Assembly: GCF_002022685.1 (NCBI RefSeq)
Contig: NZ_CP019789.1
Span: 930,001 to 994,000, forward strand
Direction of reading: 5' to 3'
Source: Bartonella schoenbuchensis R1
Lineage (GTDB): Bacteria > Pseudomonadota > Alphaproteobacteria > Rhizobiales > Rhizobiaceae
Length of the DNA stretch: 64,000 nucleotides
In this document: positions 1 through 8,212 of the stretch, piece after piece
How the letters are laid out: every line of letters begins with the position of its first letter
Position numbering within the stretch: position 1 is the stretch's first letter
The notes under the pieces: model-generated
What the model saw: only the letters and a program-made list of their open reading frames with translations
The model's database searches: none
What the model was told of the DNA's origin: nothing
Made by a program: the position numbers and the translations under genes

Positions 1-55
1 CTGAAGCACCAACCGTTCCAAGGCCTCCAATTCCAACCCTCAAAGCTTCCGCCAT
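1..55 (-). CDS. hom: Homoserine dehydrogenase, N-terminal fragment
   Basis: Only the first 18 codons are in the window; the gene continues off the left edge. The translation opens MAEALRVGIGGLGTVGAS, which carries the glycine-rich NAD(P)-binding loop (GxGGLGTVG) that starts homoserine dehydrogenases, and rhizobial Hom proteins begin almost identically. The enzyme reduces aspartate semialdehyde to homoserine on the threonine/methionine pathway. The identification rests on this short N-terminus only. Confidence 0.6.
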   Translation of the reverse strand, partial: MAEALRVGIGGLGTVGAS

Positions 56-962
56 TATTTAAACTGCCTGCTAATTTCTTATCTTTATTGAAAAATATTT
101 GAAATAACACTTACTGCTTTTGATGCAAATCGTACTCATTCACAACGAATACACTACGTACTTATTACACTCCCACTTTTAAAATGACAACAACACCCGT
201 TCATTTAATCAAATATTCAAAAATTATGAGGAATACAAAATTTGCATTTTTAAGGAATAAATTTAAAAACTATAACTTGCATGGGTATATAAATGCTGCA
301 AAATTTAAGTAAGGTCACGCATGTTAAAGCAGTTGTTATTTTCTATATCCAACAGTGTACCCTCCTCACCTATTCGTTCTAATACTGCAAAGACTTTAGA
401 GCTTGATATAAATTCAACGTTTATATATTGCGTTTAAATATCTGAAATTTTGAAATTGATAAATAAATTACCCTCAAAATAAAGCGCTGCATTTAAATAA
501 TTACCGATTTCCGCTTCGTACAATTGATGTAATATTTTTTCAATTTCACAACGCAATATTTTCTTATTTTTCAATTAAATTCAATGAATCTGCGATTTGT
601 GTCTTAAAAAACAGCTTTCATATGATATGCATCATTTCTTAGTTAATTAATAAGAAGCCATTATTGTGTTTTAGTAAATTGTTTCTTAGCTATCAAACGC
701 TACCGATTTTCATCATTCTTATTTATTTACCGAAAATGGAAATAACAAAATATCATTTGGTTATTATCATTACTAACGTTAAGATTTTTTACCAACTTTT
801 ATAATTATTTCGTAGATTTTCTTATTTAATGTTGTGTGAAATAATGTGAATTGCATCAACATATATATTTAACTAATCCAATAAAATGCGTTTTTTGTAA
901 AAAAATCACTCATAGGGGTTGCGAAGTAAAAAGATCCTCTCTATAAGCCTCATCACTGGTTT
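56..962. other. AT-rich intergenic region
   Basis: About 900 bases between the start of hom and tRNA-Glu. Stops are frequent in all frames and I see no coding pattern, RNA gene or clear repeat. It should hold the hom promoter (minus strand) and the tRNA promoter (plus strand), but no unambiguous -35/-10 pair stands out. Confidence 0.5.
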
Positions 963-1037
963 GCGCCCATCGTCTAGCGGTTAGGACATCGCCCTTTCAC
1001 GGCGGAAACAGGGGTTCGATTCCCCTTGGGCGTACCA
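963..1037 (+). tRNA. tRNA-Glu (anticodon TTC)
   Basis: A complete cloverleaf can be drawn. The acceptor stem is GCGCCCA paired with TGGGCGT, the D-arm carries TCTAGCGGTTAGGACA, the anticodon loop CTTTCAC gives anticodon TTC, the T-arm is AGGGG-TTCGATT-CCCCT, and CCA is encoded at 1035-1037. The 3' end is the integration site of the neighbouring prophage, and the integrase gene ends 78 bases downstream. Confidence 0.96.
1022..1037 (+). other. attL core (tRNA-Glu 3' end)
   Basis: The 16 bases ccccttgggcgtacca form the 3' T-arm/acceptor part of tRNA-Glu and recur exactly at 39021-39036. Tyrosine integrases of this kind commonly recombine at a tRNA 3' end and rebuild it, as seen here. Confidence 0.85.
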
Positions 1038-1043
1038 TCTATT

Positions 1044-1061
1044 AATAAAATCAATAGGTTA
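1044..1061 (+). repeat. Left copy of 18-bp prophage-end repeat
   Basis: The 18 bases aataaaatcaataggtta lie just inside attL and occur again, same orientation, at 38977-38994 just inside attR. The location at both ends of the element suggests integrase arm-type binding sites; that role is inferred. Confidence 0.6.
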
Positions 1062-1114
1062 TTGTAAAAGTAAGGGAATTTGTACTTATTGATTCTATTA
1101 AGCTTTTTTATACC

Positions 1115-2158
1115 CTATCCCGCACCTTTTTGAAGTTTTTTGATTGATTCCAGAGCTAATCTTTTGCGGTCAGCTGTCTTTGTATAAAGAGATGCCATTT
1201 CATCATCAGTCCATCCAAAAATCGCTTTAAGTTGTGAAACCGTAGCACCAGCATTGGCAGCTCTTGTTGCGGCTAATTTTCTCAAACCGTGGGCTGATTT
1301 TTTTATTCCCGCTTCATTACAAGCGTCTCTAAACAAGTTACCAAAAGTTTCTTTGGTTAGTTTTTTCCCTCCTTTCCCACAAATAAATGTTTCATCACCA
1401 ATAGGACCCGTTTCAAGTGTTTTTGTTAATTCGGGTAAAATGGGAAGAAAAACATCTGTCTGAAATTTGCTCTTTTCTGTTTTTAAATGAATAATATTAT
1501 CTGTTACATCCTTCCAACCGATACGCACAACATCTCCCCGTCGTAAGCCTGTGTAAAGAAGAACATCAAGCCATACGCGTTCATGCGTTCCAAGAGGCCA
1601 TTGTTGATAATATTTATTGATATCTTCTTCTGTCCAAGCAGGGAAACCCTCTTTGTTTTTAAGAGATGGTCTTTTAACTCCTGCAGCAGGATTGTCTTCC
1701 AAAAGTCCTTGTTCAATTGCCCATTTAAAAAGGCCATTAACTGCTTTTAGAAAATTCCGAGCAGTTGCTGGTGTTTCCTTGCGTCTTTCAACACCAGCTA
1801 CAATATGATCTTTTTTGATTGCTTTATACGGAATGTCCCCTATAGCATCTGACACTTTCATTAGAATGAGTTCTTTTTGCCTTTTCGTAACATGAGATAG
1901 TTCATGCCAAGTAACACTGTCAAAATATTGTTTCAGGAGCCATATGAAACTACCTTCAACAAATTTATCAGATTTAGATTTAGGGAGTGTGTATCCTTGT
2001 AACTCAGAAAGTGCTTTTTTATAATCGTCGACAAATTCTTGTGTTCCATAGACTCCATGCACCCTACGCCTTGGACCATGACTAATGCGAACATACCATA
2101 TAGTTTTACCATGGCGTGTAATTTCCTTGACAAGATGAGGTGGCCGTTGTTTAGGCAT
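1115..2158 (-). CDS. int: Tyrosine-recombinase phage integrase
   Basis: A 347-residue site-specific recombinase for integration and excision at the adjacent tRNA-Glu. The N-terminal part (about 60-165) is a SAM-like core-binding domain and the C-terminal part (about 170-335) is the catalytic domain. Visible catalytic residues are Arg206 (LLYTGLRRGD), His290 and Arg293 (SAHGLRK), Trp316 in the second His/Trp position (IFGWTDDE) and the nucleophile Tyr325 (LYTKT). The length is normal for phage integrases. Its 3' end faces the tRNA, the usual arrangement. A diverged fragment of a similar gene lies at 33613-33692. Confidence 0.95.
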   Translation of the reverse strand: MPKQRPPHLVKEITRHGKTIWYVRISHGPRRRVHGVYGTQEFVDDYKKALSELQGYTLPKSKSDKFVEGSFIWLLKQYFDSVTWHELSHVTKRQKELILMKVSDAIGDIPYKAIKKDHIVAGVERRKETPATARNFLKAVNGLFKWAIEQGLLEDNPAAGVKRPSLKNKEGFPAWTEEDINKYYQQWPLGTHERVWLDVLLYTGLRRGDVVRIGWKDVTDNIIHLKTEKSKFQTDVFLPILPELTKTLETGPIGDETFICGKGGKKLTKETFGNLFRDACNEAGIKKSAHGLRKLAATRAANAGATVSQLKAIFGWTDDEMASLYTKTADRKRLALESIKKLQKGAG

Positions 2159-2167
2159 GACAGGACC

Positions 2168-2377
2168 TTACATACCAATGTCATAATCATAATCACCCTT
2201 TGAGAGATCTAATCTTTCTGGGTGAGTAGCTGTATTTGGTACAGTGATGTCAGGTTTGAGATAAATTAACAGTTCACCAGTTGGTTTGATTTCCATTAAC
2301 TCACATCCTTGCTTTTTAGCCTCTCGTAAAGCTCTTGCAATAGCGGACTGTGTTACGATAGCGTGGCGACGAGCCAT
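2168..2377 (-). CDS. Small hypothetical prophage protein
   Basis: About 69 residues beginning MARRHAIVTQSAIARAL. This internal ATG is preferred over an upstream one because AAGGA sits just ahead of it. The first half looks helical and basic (REAKKQG), and the rest is a short beta-like stretch (GELLIYLKP). It lies immediately upstream of the integrase on the same strand, where phages often keep small excisionase-type regulators, but no family could be recognised. Confidence 0.55.
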   Translation of the reverse strand: MARRHAIVTQSAIARALREAKKQGCELMEIKPTGELLIYLKPDITVPNTATHPERLDLSKGDYDYDIGM

Positions 2378-2503
2378 GTTAAATTTCCTTAATTTTGATT
2401 GCGCCTCACCTGTGATGTGAAGCACGCGTATGTTGAAAGTGATTTCAAATTGGGTGGGGGCGCTTTAGAAGGAGACGTGAGGAAAAGAGCACTCCCTATG
2501 GGG

Positions 2504-3124
2504 TTAAGCAGCTTGCGTAAAGACACGCATTTCCTGTTCTATTTCTGCTAAAAATGTTTCGACAGCCTTATTGATACGTTCAATCTGCTCATCATCGCGT
2601 TGAACGCGTTGAACTTTGATACATAAGTGAGGTGATTTATCTACAAACAAGGGGTTATAGCTAACAAAATCACACCATTTTCGCCCTGTGCAAGCCATTT
2701 GGAATTGCATTTGTAAGATATATTCAGGCTTGATTTCACTATCTAGCAAAAAACGTGTATACGTTGTTAGTTGAGGGCATTTGACCTCTATGAGCCCCTC
2801 ATCACCAATAAGACCATCAGGACTAGCCCCTGCCATTTCAATTGTCGGATGAGGAATAAATCCGCACCGTGTGACAGTAACCAAACGTCTAAGGCTGTAT
2901 TTTTGAATTGCACTGTCTTCATATTTACGTCCCCATCGCATAGCATGTGTTTCATAAGATAGACTTGTTATGCCCGTTAAGCGTTCTCCAATGAGTTTGA
3001 GTTTGTACTCTTCATATTTACTTGTCGGTGAGCCTTTAGCTGTTTTATCAACGATGCTGTTAATATTTGAAGCTGTGACTTTACCTAAACGAGCTTGAAA
3101 CCACTCTGGTGTTCTTTGTTCCAT
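2504..3124 (-). CDS. YqaJ-family phage exonuclease
   Basis: A 206-residue protein of the YqaJ/lambda-exonuclease fold, a 5'-3' double-strand DNA exonuclease used in phage recombination. The family opening RTPEWFQARLGKVTAS is present, followed by RWGRKYEDSA, the metal-binding aspartate in GASPDGLIG, and EVKCP with the catalytic Glu-X-Lys, then ILQMQFQMACTG. It ends one base from the Bet-like annealing protein and forms the usual exonuclease/annealase pair with it. Confidence 0.92.
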   Translation of the reverse strand: MEQRTPEWFQARLGKVTASNINSIVDKTAKGSPTSKYEEYKLKLIGERLTGITSLSYETHAMRWGRKYEDSAIQKYSLRRLVTVTRCGFIPHPTIEMAGASPDGLIGDEGLIEVKCPQLTTYTRFLLDSEIKPEYILQMQFQMACTGRKWCDFVSYNPLFVDKSPHLCIKVQRVQRDDEQIERINKAVETFLAEIEQEMRVFTQAA

Positions 3125-3125
3125 A

Positions 3126-3917
3126 TCACACCCCTGGTAGATCTTGTTGAGTTGGTGTGTGTGGTTGTTTTGGTGAAGGCAAAGTTTGTTGCTCTTCTTC
3201 CATTTGGAAGCGTTGCCTTTCCTTTAAACCTTCTAAAATAATTTGCCCCGTCTCATGAGACATTTCTGTGAGGCTTGCGACTTTTGCAAAAGAGAGTACC
3301 TTTTTTTCTTCTGTTTTTGTTTGTTCCATTAATTCTCTGATTTGTGCAAGCACTTCATCAGATACCCTCTCGTTTTGGGGATTGTGATTAACTTCACTGA
3401 TAAAAGCCTCATCAATACAATCGACCTCATCTTCGTCATAGATATCATCAAAACCAAAGGCAAGACGTGCACATTGTGTAATGGCCTTATAACATAACAT
3501 GCGAGAAGAAGATTTTCGCCAATGTTCCGTATCGCGTCTACATTCTTCTAAAAATTCGGTAAATTTTATAGGATATTTCTTGCTTTTCAAATATATAATA
3601 CATTGAGCAGCATGCAGTTTTCCGTTGTTATCGTGTTGATAGATAATGTCTATTCCGTCGTAATCATCCTGTGAACGTATAAGCTTGTACCACCCTTTAA
3701 TACCGACAACTGCGTCAATGCCCCCTCCTCTTTTAGGGACAGCATATATTTCTTTTCTCAAGGGATTTAATTTATACCCATCGGCAAGGTAAACAAAATC
3801 TTCAAAATCTTCCTTAGAAATATTGAAATTGATACAATTCTTTATGATCTTTTTGCAAAATTCTTGTTCTGATAAACCATATTTCTGCGCCACTGTTGCT
3901 ACGATAGAAGTTGTCAT
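3126..3917 (-). CDS. bet: Bet/RecT-family single-strand annealing protein
   Basis: About 263 residues. The protein binds single-stranded DNA and anneals complementary strands in phage recombination. Recognisable Bet features are LNPLRKEIYAVPK, VVGIKGWYKLI, and a central ECRRDTEHWRKSSSRMLCYKA segment followed by RLAFGFDDIYDEDE. The start MTTSIVATV is chosen because AAGGA precedes it and it avoids overlap with the upstream antirepressor; a longer start at 3962 is possible. The C-terminal tail is Gln/Pro-rich (TLPSPKQPHTPTQQD). It is the partner of the adjacent YqaJ exonuclease. Confidence 0.9.
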   Translation of the reverse strand: MTTSIVATVAQKYGLSEQEFCKKIIKNCINFNISKEDFEDFVYLADGYKLNPLRKEIYAVPKRGGGIDAVVGIKGWYKLIRSQDDYDGIDIIYQHDNNGKLHAAQCIIYLKSKKYPIKFTEFLEECRRDTEHWRKSSSRMLCYKAITQCARLAFGFDDIYDEDEVDCIDEAFISEVNHNPQNERVSDEVLAQIRELMEQTKTEEKKVLSFAKVASLTEMSHETGQIILEGLKERQRFQMEEEQQTLPSPKQPHTPTQQDLPGV

Positions 3918-3930
3918 TATCTTTATATCC

Positions 3931-4689
3931 TTAATGCAGAGTCTGTTTTTGGAGTTCCACACTTAGGCGTGTTAATCCTTTTGGTGTAATTTTTGCATTG
4001 GAAACACTCATTTCTCTTCCGCCGGCTATTTGGATAGTTCTAGATACACAATCCATCAGTCCTTCATTGATTTTGCTCTGATAAGGTAACAAAGGTCCTT
4101 TTTGAGTACGACGATAAGCCCAACGATGATTAAGCAAATAGTTCGTCAAATCTTTTGTGAGTAAGCCTAACATTTTTGCTGTATCACTTACACAATGCAG
4201 ACCATCAGATCGTTCTAAACGTTTAAGTGCTTCTGCCTTTGGGATTAACTGAGCAATGACATGATCTTTGCGTTCATTTTCATTTTTTAAGTGCGTAAAA
4301 ACACCTAACATGACTTGGGGATTTGAGTAGTCAATTTGAGGGGTTGTTACTTGTTTTGCTTTCCGTTCACACTCAATGAAATATTGACGAGCTTGTTTAC
4401 CTTTCTCATTACGTTCAACCATAGCAAGTTCTTTCGCCATGTCTAAGGTGAGATGGTAGTTTATTACAAGGACAGCTCTAGATTTTGCGCTCCCCAATTT
4501 TGGGGACCGCAAATCTTGTGTTTTTATAAAGTCTTTTCCTTCTTCAAATTCATATTGACCAATACGATCTTTAATCCAAGTAGAAAAATCTTTACCAACT
4601 TCCAAAAACGTATGTAACTCACGTGCATTGACTGTCTGAACAGGTTCTTGATTAATTGTATTGTTATGAATAGCGATAAGCGCTTCCAT
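3931..4689 (-). CDS. Phage antirepressor, AntA/AntB plus KilAC domains
   Basis: About 252 residues. Residues about 20-110 are an AntA/AntB domain (TVNARELHTFLEVGKDFSTW, LTLDMAKELAMVERNEKGKQ, ARQYFIECER). The C-terminal half is a KilAC-type DNA-binding domain (HCVSDTAKMLGLLTKDLTNY, RRTQKGPLLPYQ, TPKGLTRLS). Such proteins inactivate the phage repressor to promote induction. The start at 4689 is preferred because GAGG lies 6-7 bases upstream. Two relatives occur at 10848 and 11510; unlike those, this gene has no C4-type RNA in front of it. Confidence 0.9.
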   Translation of the reverse strand: MEALIAIHNNTINQEPVQTVNARELHTFLEVGKDFSTWIKDRIGQYEFEEGKDFIKTQDLRSPKLGSAKSRAVLVINYHLTLDMAKELAMVERNEKGKQARQYFIECERKAKQVTTPQIDYSNPQVMLGVFTHLKNENERKDHVIAQLIPKAEALKRLERSDGLHCVSDTAKMLGLLTKDLTNYLLNHRWAYRRTQKGPLLPYQSKINEGLMDCVSRTIQIAGGREMSVSNAKITPKGLTRLSVELQKQTLH

Positions 4690-4741
4690 TGCAAACCTCA
4701 TAGTGTTTGGATTAATTTTCAGATGTGTTGGGAAAAAAGGG

Positions 4742-5098
4742 TTATTGCTGACAATTACTGTAGAATGGACTTGTATTTTCCCGTTCTCTTATTTTGTCTA
4801 AGACATCACTGTATGCCCAGCTGTCAGCTATAAAGGGATATGGGGCATCTTCTACAAAATAATAATGGTCATTATCGTTTAAGTATTTTTGAACATAAAG
4901 TTCAGCAACTTCTTCAGAAATATCATCATAACGGTTTGAATGAAGATCAATGCGGAGGATACTTACAACATCACCTACACCGTTAATAATGTTCATGATT
5001 TCAGTTTCATCAATTGGTCCTGATGAAGAAAGGTGATGACCATCATCACACACAGCTAACAGAATCTCATGATCAGTTACAGAAACCTGTTTACTCAT
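4742..5098 (-). CDS. Hypothetical prophage protein, acidic
   Basis: 118 residues beginning MSKQVSVTDHEILLAV. It is rich in Asp/Glu with an aromatic segment (NDNDHYYFVEDAPYPF). No signal peptide, membrane segment or known motif is visible. It is the first gene of the leftward recombination/antirepressor operon, and a possible repressor operator lies about 60 bases upstream (5155-5171), so it is probably an early lysogeny-regulated gene. No family was recognised. Confidence 0.6.
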   Translation of the reverse strand: MSKQVSVTDHEILLAVCDDGHHLSSSGPIDETEIMNIINGVGDVVSILRIDLHSNRYDDISEEVAELYVQKYLNDNDHYYFVEDAPYPFIADSWAYSDVLDKIRERENTSPFYSNCQQ

Positions 5099-5154
5099 CT
5101 TCCATCCCCTCTTATTCGCATTGGCAAATGTTTGTTTTAAGTTATAGGGATAGT

Positions 5155-5171
5155 TATAACTATAATTATAA
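5155..5171. promoter_or_regulatory. Candidate repressor operator, left early promoter
   Basis: The 17 bases TATAACTATAATTATAA occur here, upstream of the leftward operon, and exactly again at 5949-5965 between the repressor and cro genes. Here the site overlaps the perfect 14-bp palindrome ATAGTTATAACTAT (5150-5163). Shared palindromic sites at both early promoters are what a lambda-type repressor needs; binding is inferred. Confidence 0.45.
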
Positions 5172-5272
5172 AAATATCAAGTAAAAATTATAAAAAATTA
5201 TATTTTAGCAAAAATAACCATAAAATTTTGTTGTATAAAATGATTAAGAAGATGCTTTTATATAGGTGATAA

Positions 5273-5893
5273 TTAAGGATGAAAGCGAATCATTTTGTTG
5301 TAAGAATTTTCTGGTAAAATAGCAAAAATTTCCCCAACCCATGTAACTTTAACATTTTTAATAGGCGATACATTATTCCAAGAGATAAGATCTATCTCCC
5401 CATTCATTCCTCGACTGATTTGTTTTATGTATCTTTTATTATCATGCGTTAAAATAACTGCTTCTTTTCCAATAAAGGATTCTATCGTTTTGATTTGGCG
5501 TCGCCTAACAATAACCATATCCCCATCTTTGTAAGCGGGATACATAGAGTCTCCTCTAACTTCGAAGGCAATCATATCATCAGGGAAAGCAAAAGGAATT
5601 TCTACTTGCGCAAGACCTTCTTCTGGAATTTGTTCAAAACTTGGATCTATCTCTGTTCCTGCTCCGATATATCCCATAAGAGGCACAAAAGTCGTTAGGT
5701 GACTTTCTCCCGTCAATTCTCTGTATAAAGCTAAAATAGCATCACGGTTAGAACCACGTGGATCTGAATCTTTCAACCATTTGGACACAGAAGCTTGTGT
5801 TACATTAAGTCGTTTAGCCACATCTTCTTGTGTTAAATTAAATTCAGTCAAAATCTTCTTTAAAGTGTTAATAATATTAGACTTATTACTCAT
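5273..5893 (-). CDS. CI/LexA-like repressor, S24 self-cleaving family
   Basis: A 206-residue repressor that maintains lysogeny. The N-terminal helix-turn-helix spans about residues 20-40 (LTQEDVAKRLNVTQASVSKW). A linker contains the Ala-Gly cleavage site (GYIGAGTE), followed by the S24 peptidase domain with Ser116 (RGDSMYPAYKDGD) and Lys157 (KRYIKQI) as the catalytic pair. This architecture predicts RecA-stimulated self-cleavage after DNA damage. It is divergent from the Cro-like gene at 6003, and the 109-base gap holds a candidate operator. Confidence 0.92.
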   Translation of the reverse strand: MSNKSNIINTLKKILTEFNLTQEDVAKRLNVTQASVSKWLKDSDPRGSNRDAILALYRELTGESHLTTFVPLMGYIGAGTEIDPSFEQIPEEGLAQVEIPFAFPDDMIAFEVRGDSMYPAYKDGDMVIVRRRQIKTIESFIGKEAVILTHDNKRYIKQISRGMNGEIDLISWNNVSPIKNVKVTWVGEIFAILPENSYNKMIRFHP

Positions 5894-5948
5894 AGTCTTA
5901 CTTACCTTATTTTTTTATTATTAATAAAGATAAATTTTCTTGACTTTA

Positions 5949-5965
5949 TATAACTATAATTATAA
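5949..5965. promoter_or_regulatory. Candidate repressor operator, repressor/cro interval
   Basis: Second exact copy of TATAACTATAATTATAA, in the interval between the divergent repressor and cro genes. See the copy at 5155-5171. The position is right for control of both early promoters; function is inferred. Confidence 0.45.
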
Positions 5966-6002
5966 TAATTAATTAAGACAAAATTGTGACTGGAGTTATT
6001 AA

Positions 6003-6272
6003 ATGAAACAACGGGAAAATTTTAAAAATTTGATTAAATCAATACGGATCAAATTTAATTGGACACAATCAGAAATGGCGAGAATGATGGGTGTAACTCA
6101 GGTTGCTGTGTCTAACTGGGAAAAAAAAGGCTCTATCTCTTTAAAAAATTATTTAAAATTTTGCCAACTGCAAGATAGTTTAGTGCCTCCAACGTCTACA
6201 TTTACCGATAGTTCCATACTTAATGAACATCAGCAGGATAATACCCCCTATCAAACAGAAGAAAGATTATGA
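6003..6272 (+). CDS. Cro-like HTH regulator
   Basis: 89 residues with an XRE-type helix-turn-helix (FNWTQSEMARMMGVTQVAVS) at about 18-40 and an unstructured Thr/Ser-rich tail. It lies divergent from the S24 repressor, the classic place for Cro, which would repress the repressor promoter during lytic growth. Its stop overlaps the next gene by ATGA, so the two are translationally coupled. Confidence 0.8.
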   Translation: MKQRENFKNLIKSIRIKFNWTQSEMARMMGVTQVAVSNWEKKGSISLKNYLKFCQLQDSLVPPTSTFTDSSILNEHQQDNTPYQTEERL

Positions 6273-6775
6273 AAGCAAAGGAAATGTTCAAAGAAATTTA
6301 TACACGATTTTACAGATTGGTAAGTCGTCATAAGAGAATAGAGAATGCAAGTAAATTAATAGAAGAATATACAGACACAATACCGTCTGATGATAATACA
6401 AATGAACTCGTCATACAACATTCTACTCAAGAAAATGTTCGCTTACTAAAAGAAAATGTCCCTTCATTAAAAGAGATGTTGCATAAGTCAAAAGTCGAAA
6501 GTTGTCTAAAACGCTATGAAGAGGCTCTTGAAGAAGAAGGTCAATTGATTGAAGAAGAGAAAATTGCACTTGAAAATCTGTCTAATCTAATTGAGCAAAA
6601 AAATAAGGCGTTACAGCAGCAAAAGAAAAAGCTGGATGTAAAGGTAAAGTTGTTTGATGTACTAAATGGACAAAACAATCCTGAAGTCAACGTAAAACAG
6701 CTAGCTAAATCAATAGAGTTTTCATCGCCCAAAAAAGTTATTCCTTTTGAACAAAAGGAATGTGCTCAGGCTTAA
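6269..6775 (+). CDS. Coiled-coil hypothetical protein
   Basis: 168 residues, ATGA-overlapping the cro-like gene. Residues about 75-140 form a long charged, heptad-like helix (EEALEEEGQLIEEEKIALEN followed by Lys/Gln-rich turns), which predicts a coiled coil. No signal peptide or enzyme motif is seen. The coupling suggests an early function with Cro, but no family was recognised. Confidence 0.6.
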   Translation: MKAKEMFKEIYTRFYRLVSRHKRIENASKLIEEYTDTIPSDDNTNELVIQHSTQENVRLLKENVPSLKEMLHKSKVESCLKRYEEALEEEGQLIEEEKIALENLSNLIEQKNKALQQQKKKLDVKVKLFDVLNGQNNPEVNVKQLAKSIEFSSPKKVIPFEQKECAQA

Positions 6776-6932
6776 CCTCGTATTCCATTTAAACGTGGCC
6801 ATCTCATTAGTTTAGTGTTCAGAGTTCTTAAGAAGGCTACTTTTTCAAAAATATTGTTTCAATAGAGCTACGCGCTAGACGCTCTGTCATAGCGTGCATG
6901 GCCGTATATTACCTAAACTAAGGTGGATAAAC

Positions 6933-7745
6933 ATGAGTATAGCAAAGAAATACGAGCTTACGGAAGAAAGTAAGCAAGTTCATATATTAAGATTTGGAAG
7001 GGAGTCCACCCGCACTCTTTATCGAATTAGAGCCTTAAGAGACTTTGGTGATGTTAAAGCTGGTGATTTTGGAGGTTTTATAGAGACAGAAGAAAATCTT
7101 TCTCACGAGAGCGATTGTTGGGTCTGGGATGGTGCTTGTGTTTATGAAAATGCATATGTTCATGGTCATGCACGGGTTTATGGTTACGCAGAAATTGGTG
7201 GTAAAGCTCGAGTGTATGGTAAAGCACTGATTTTCGACAATGCGCTGGTTTTCGAGAATGCACATGTTTTCGGTGATGCGGAAATTTCTGATAATGCACG
7301 GGTTTATGGTGACGCAGAAATTGGTGGCAATGCTCATATTACTGGCGAAAACAAGATCTGTTCGGGTAAGCATTTTGGCGATGATGCAGAAATTGACACG
7401 AATACCTACACTGAACGTGATGTAAAAGCAGCATGTAAGGATGATGCTCATAAGTCACGTGTTGATCTTATCCCCCCATCAGCGTTGTTTGCCATTGGAC
7501 ATGTTCTTGCGGTTGGAGCAAGAAAGTATGGTGCCAATAATTGGCGTAATGGAATGGATTGGAGTCGGTTGCACGGTGCAGCTTTACGTCATTTGTTAGC
7601 GTGGTTTAATGGAGAGGATAAAGATCCTGAAAGCGGTTTATCTCATTTAGCGCACGCGGCTTGTTGTCTTCTTTTCTTGATGGATTACGACGTCCAACAG
7701 ATAGGATGTGATGATCGTCCACAGATTAAGACAGTAATGTCATGA
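6933..7745 (+). CDS. Beta-helix repeat protein fused to dATP/dGTP diphosphohydrolase-like domain
   Basis: About 270 residues. After an N-terminal beta segment, residues about 75-150 are short repeats of the type (V/I)YGxA(E/R)I, (V/F)(F/Y)ENAxV, characteristic of a left-handed beta-helix-like solenoid. The C-terminal about 95 residues (RVDLIPPSALFAIGHVLAVG, ARKYGANNWRNGMDW, LRHLLAWFNGEDKDPESGLS, HLAHAACCLLFL) match the phage dATP/dGTP diphosphohydrolase N-terminal family (formerly DUF5664), a MazG-like nucleotide pyrophosphohydrolase fold. The start at 6933 follows AAGGTGG. It overlaps the RuvC-like gene by ATGA. A role in shaping the dNTP pool is inferred. Confidence 0.75.
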   Translation: MSIAKKYELTEESKQVHILRFGRESTRTLYRIRALRDFGDVKAGDFGGFIETEENLSHESDCWVWDGACVYENAYVHGHARVYGYAEIGGKARVYGKALIFDNALVFENAHVFGDAEISDNARVYGDAEIGGNAHITGENKICSGKHFGDDAEIDTNTYTERDVKAACKDDAHKSRVDLIPPSALFAIGHVLAVGARKYGANNWRNGMDWSRLHGAALRHLLAWFNGEDKDPESGLSHLAHAACCLLFLMDYDVQQIGCDDRPQIKTVMS

Positions 7746-8212
7746 GCTTTCATTCACAAACCATTCTTTGTCTTGATCTAGGTACGAAAACAGGTTGGGC
7801 AATTTCTTCTGAAGACGGCACGATAGCCAGTGGAACAGTAAATTTTTCTACACGTCGATTTGAAGGCGGTGGGATGAGGTATTTAAGATTCAAGCAGTGG
7901 CTTACAGAAACCAAGGCGATACTAGAGCATATTGACGCAGTGTATTTTGAAGAAGTGCGCTGTCACATTGGTACAGATGCTGCTCATGTTTATGGGGGCT
8001 TGTTAGCAATCTTAACCTCTTGGTGTGAACACCATCAGATTCCTTATCAAGGTATCCCCATTGCTACGATTAAGAAAGCAATGACAGGCAGAGGTAATGC
8101 CCCAAAAACAGAAATGATTAAGGCTGTGCGTGCAAAAGGACATGAGCCTGAAGATGATAATGAAGCAGATGCTTTGGCAATTTTATATTTAATAAAACAA
8201 GGAGGCGCGTGA
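7742..8212 (+). CDS. RuvC-like Holliday junction resolvase
   Basis: 156 residues with a RNase H-like fold. The first acidic residue is Asp12 in the strand CLDLGTKTGWA, a second acidic pair occurs at VYFEEV (about 70), and the last acidic cluster is EDDNEADALAI near the C-terminus. This is the RuvC pattern of four carboxylates. Phage members resolve recombination or replication junctions. It overlaps its upstream neighbour (ATGA) and touches the next start (TGATG), within the early replication operon. Confidence 0.85.
   Translation: MSFHSQTILCLDLGTKTGWAISSEDGTIASGTVNFSTRRFEGGGMRYLRFKQWLTETKAILEHIDAVYFEEVRCHIGTDAAHVYGGLLAILTSWCEHHQIPYQGIPIATIKKAMTGRGNAPKTEMIKAVRAKGHEPEDDNEADALAILYLIKQGGA

Noticed and set aside
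7035..7451. 138-codon minus-strand frame inside the beta-helix/diphosphohydrolase gene
   Set aside because: Repeats such as CVTINPCI are antisense products of the solenoid repeats; no start signal.
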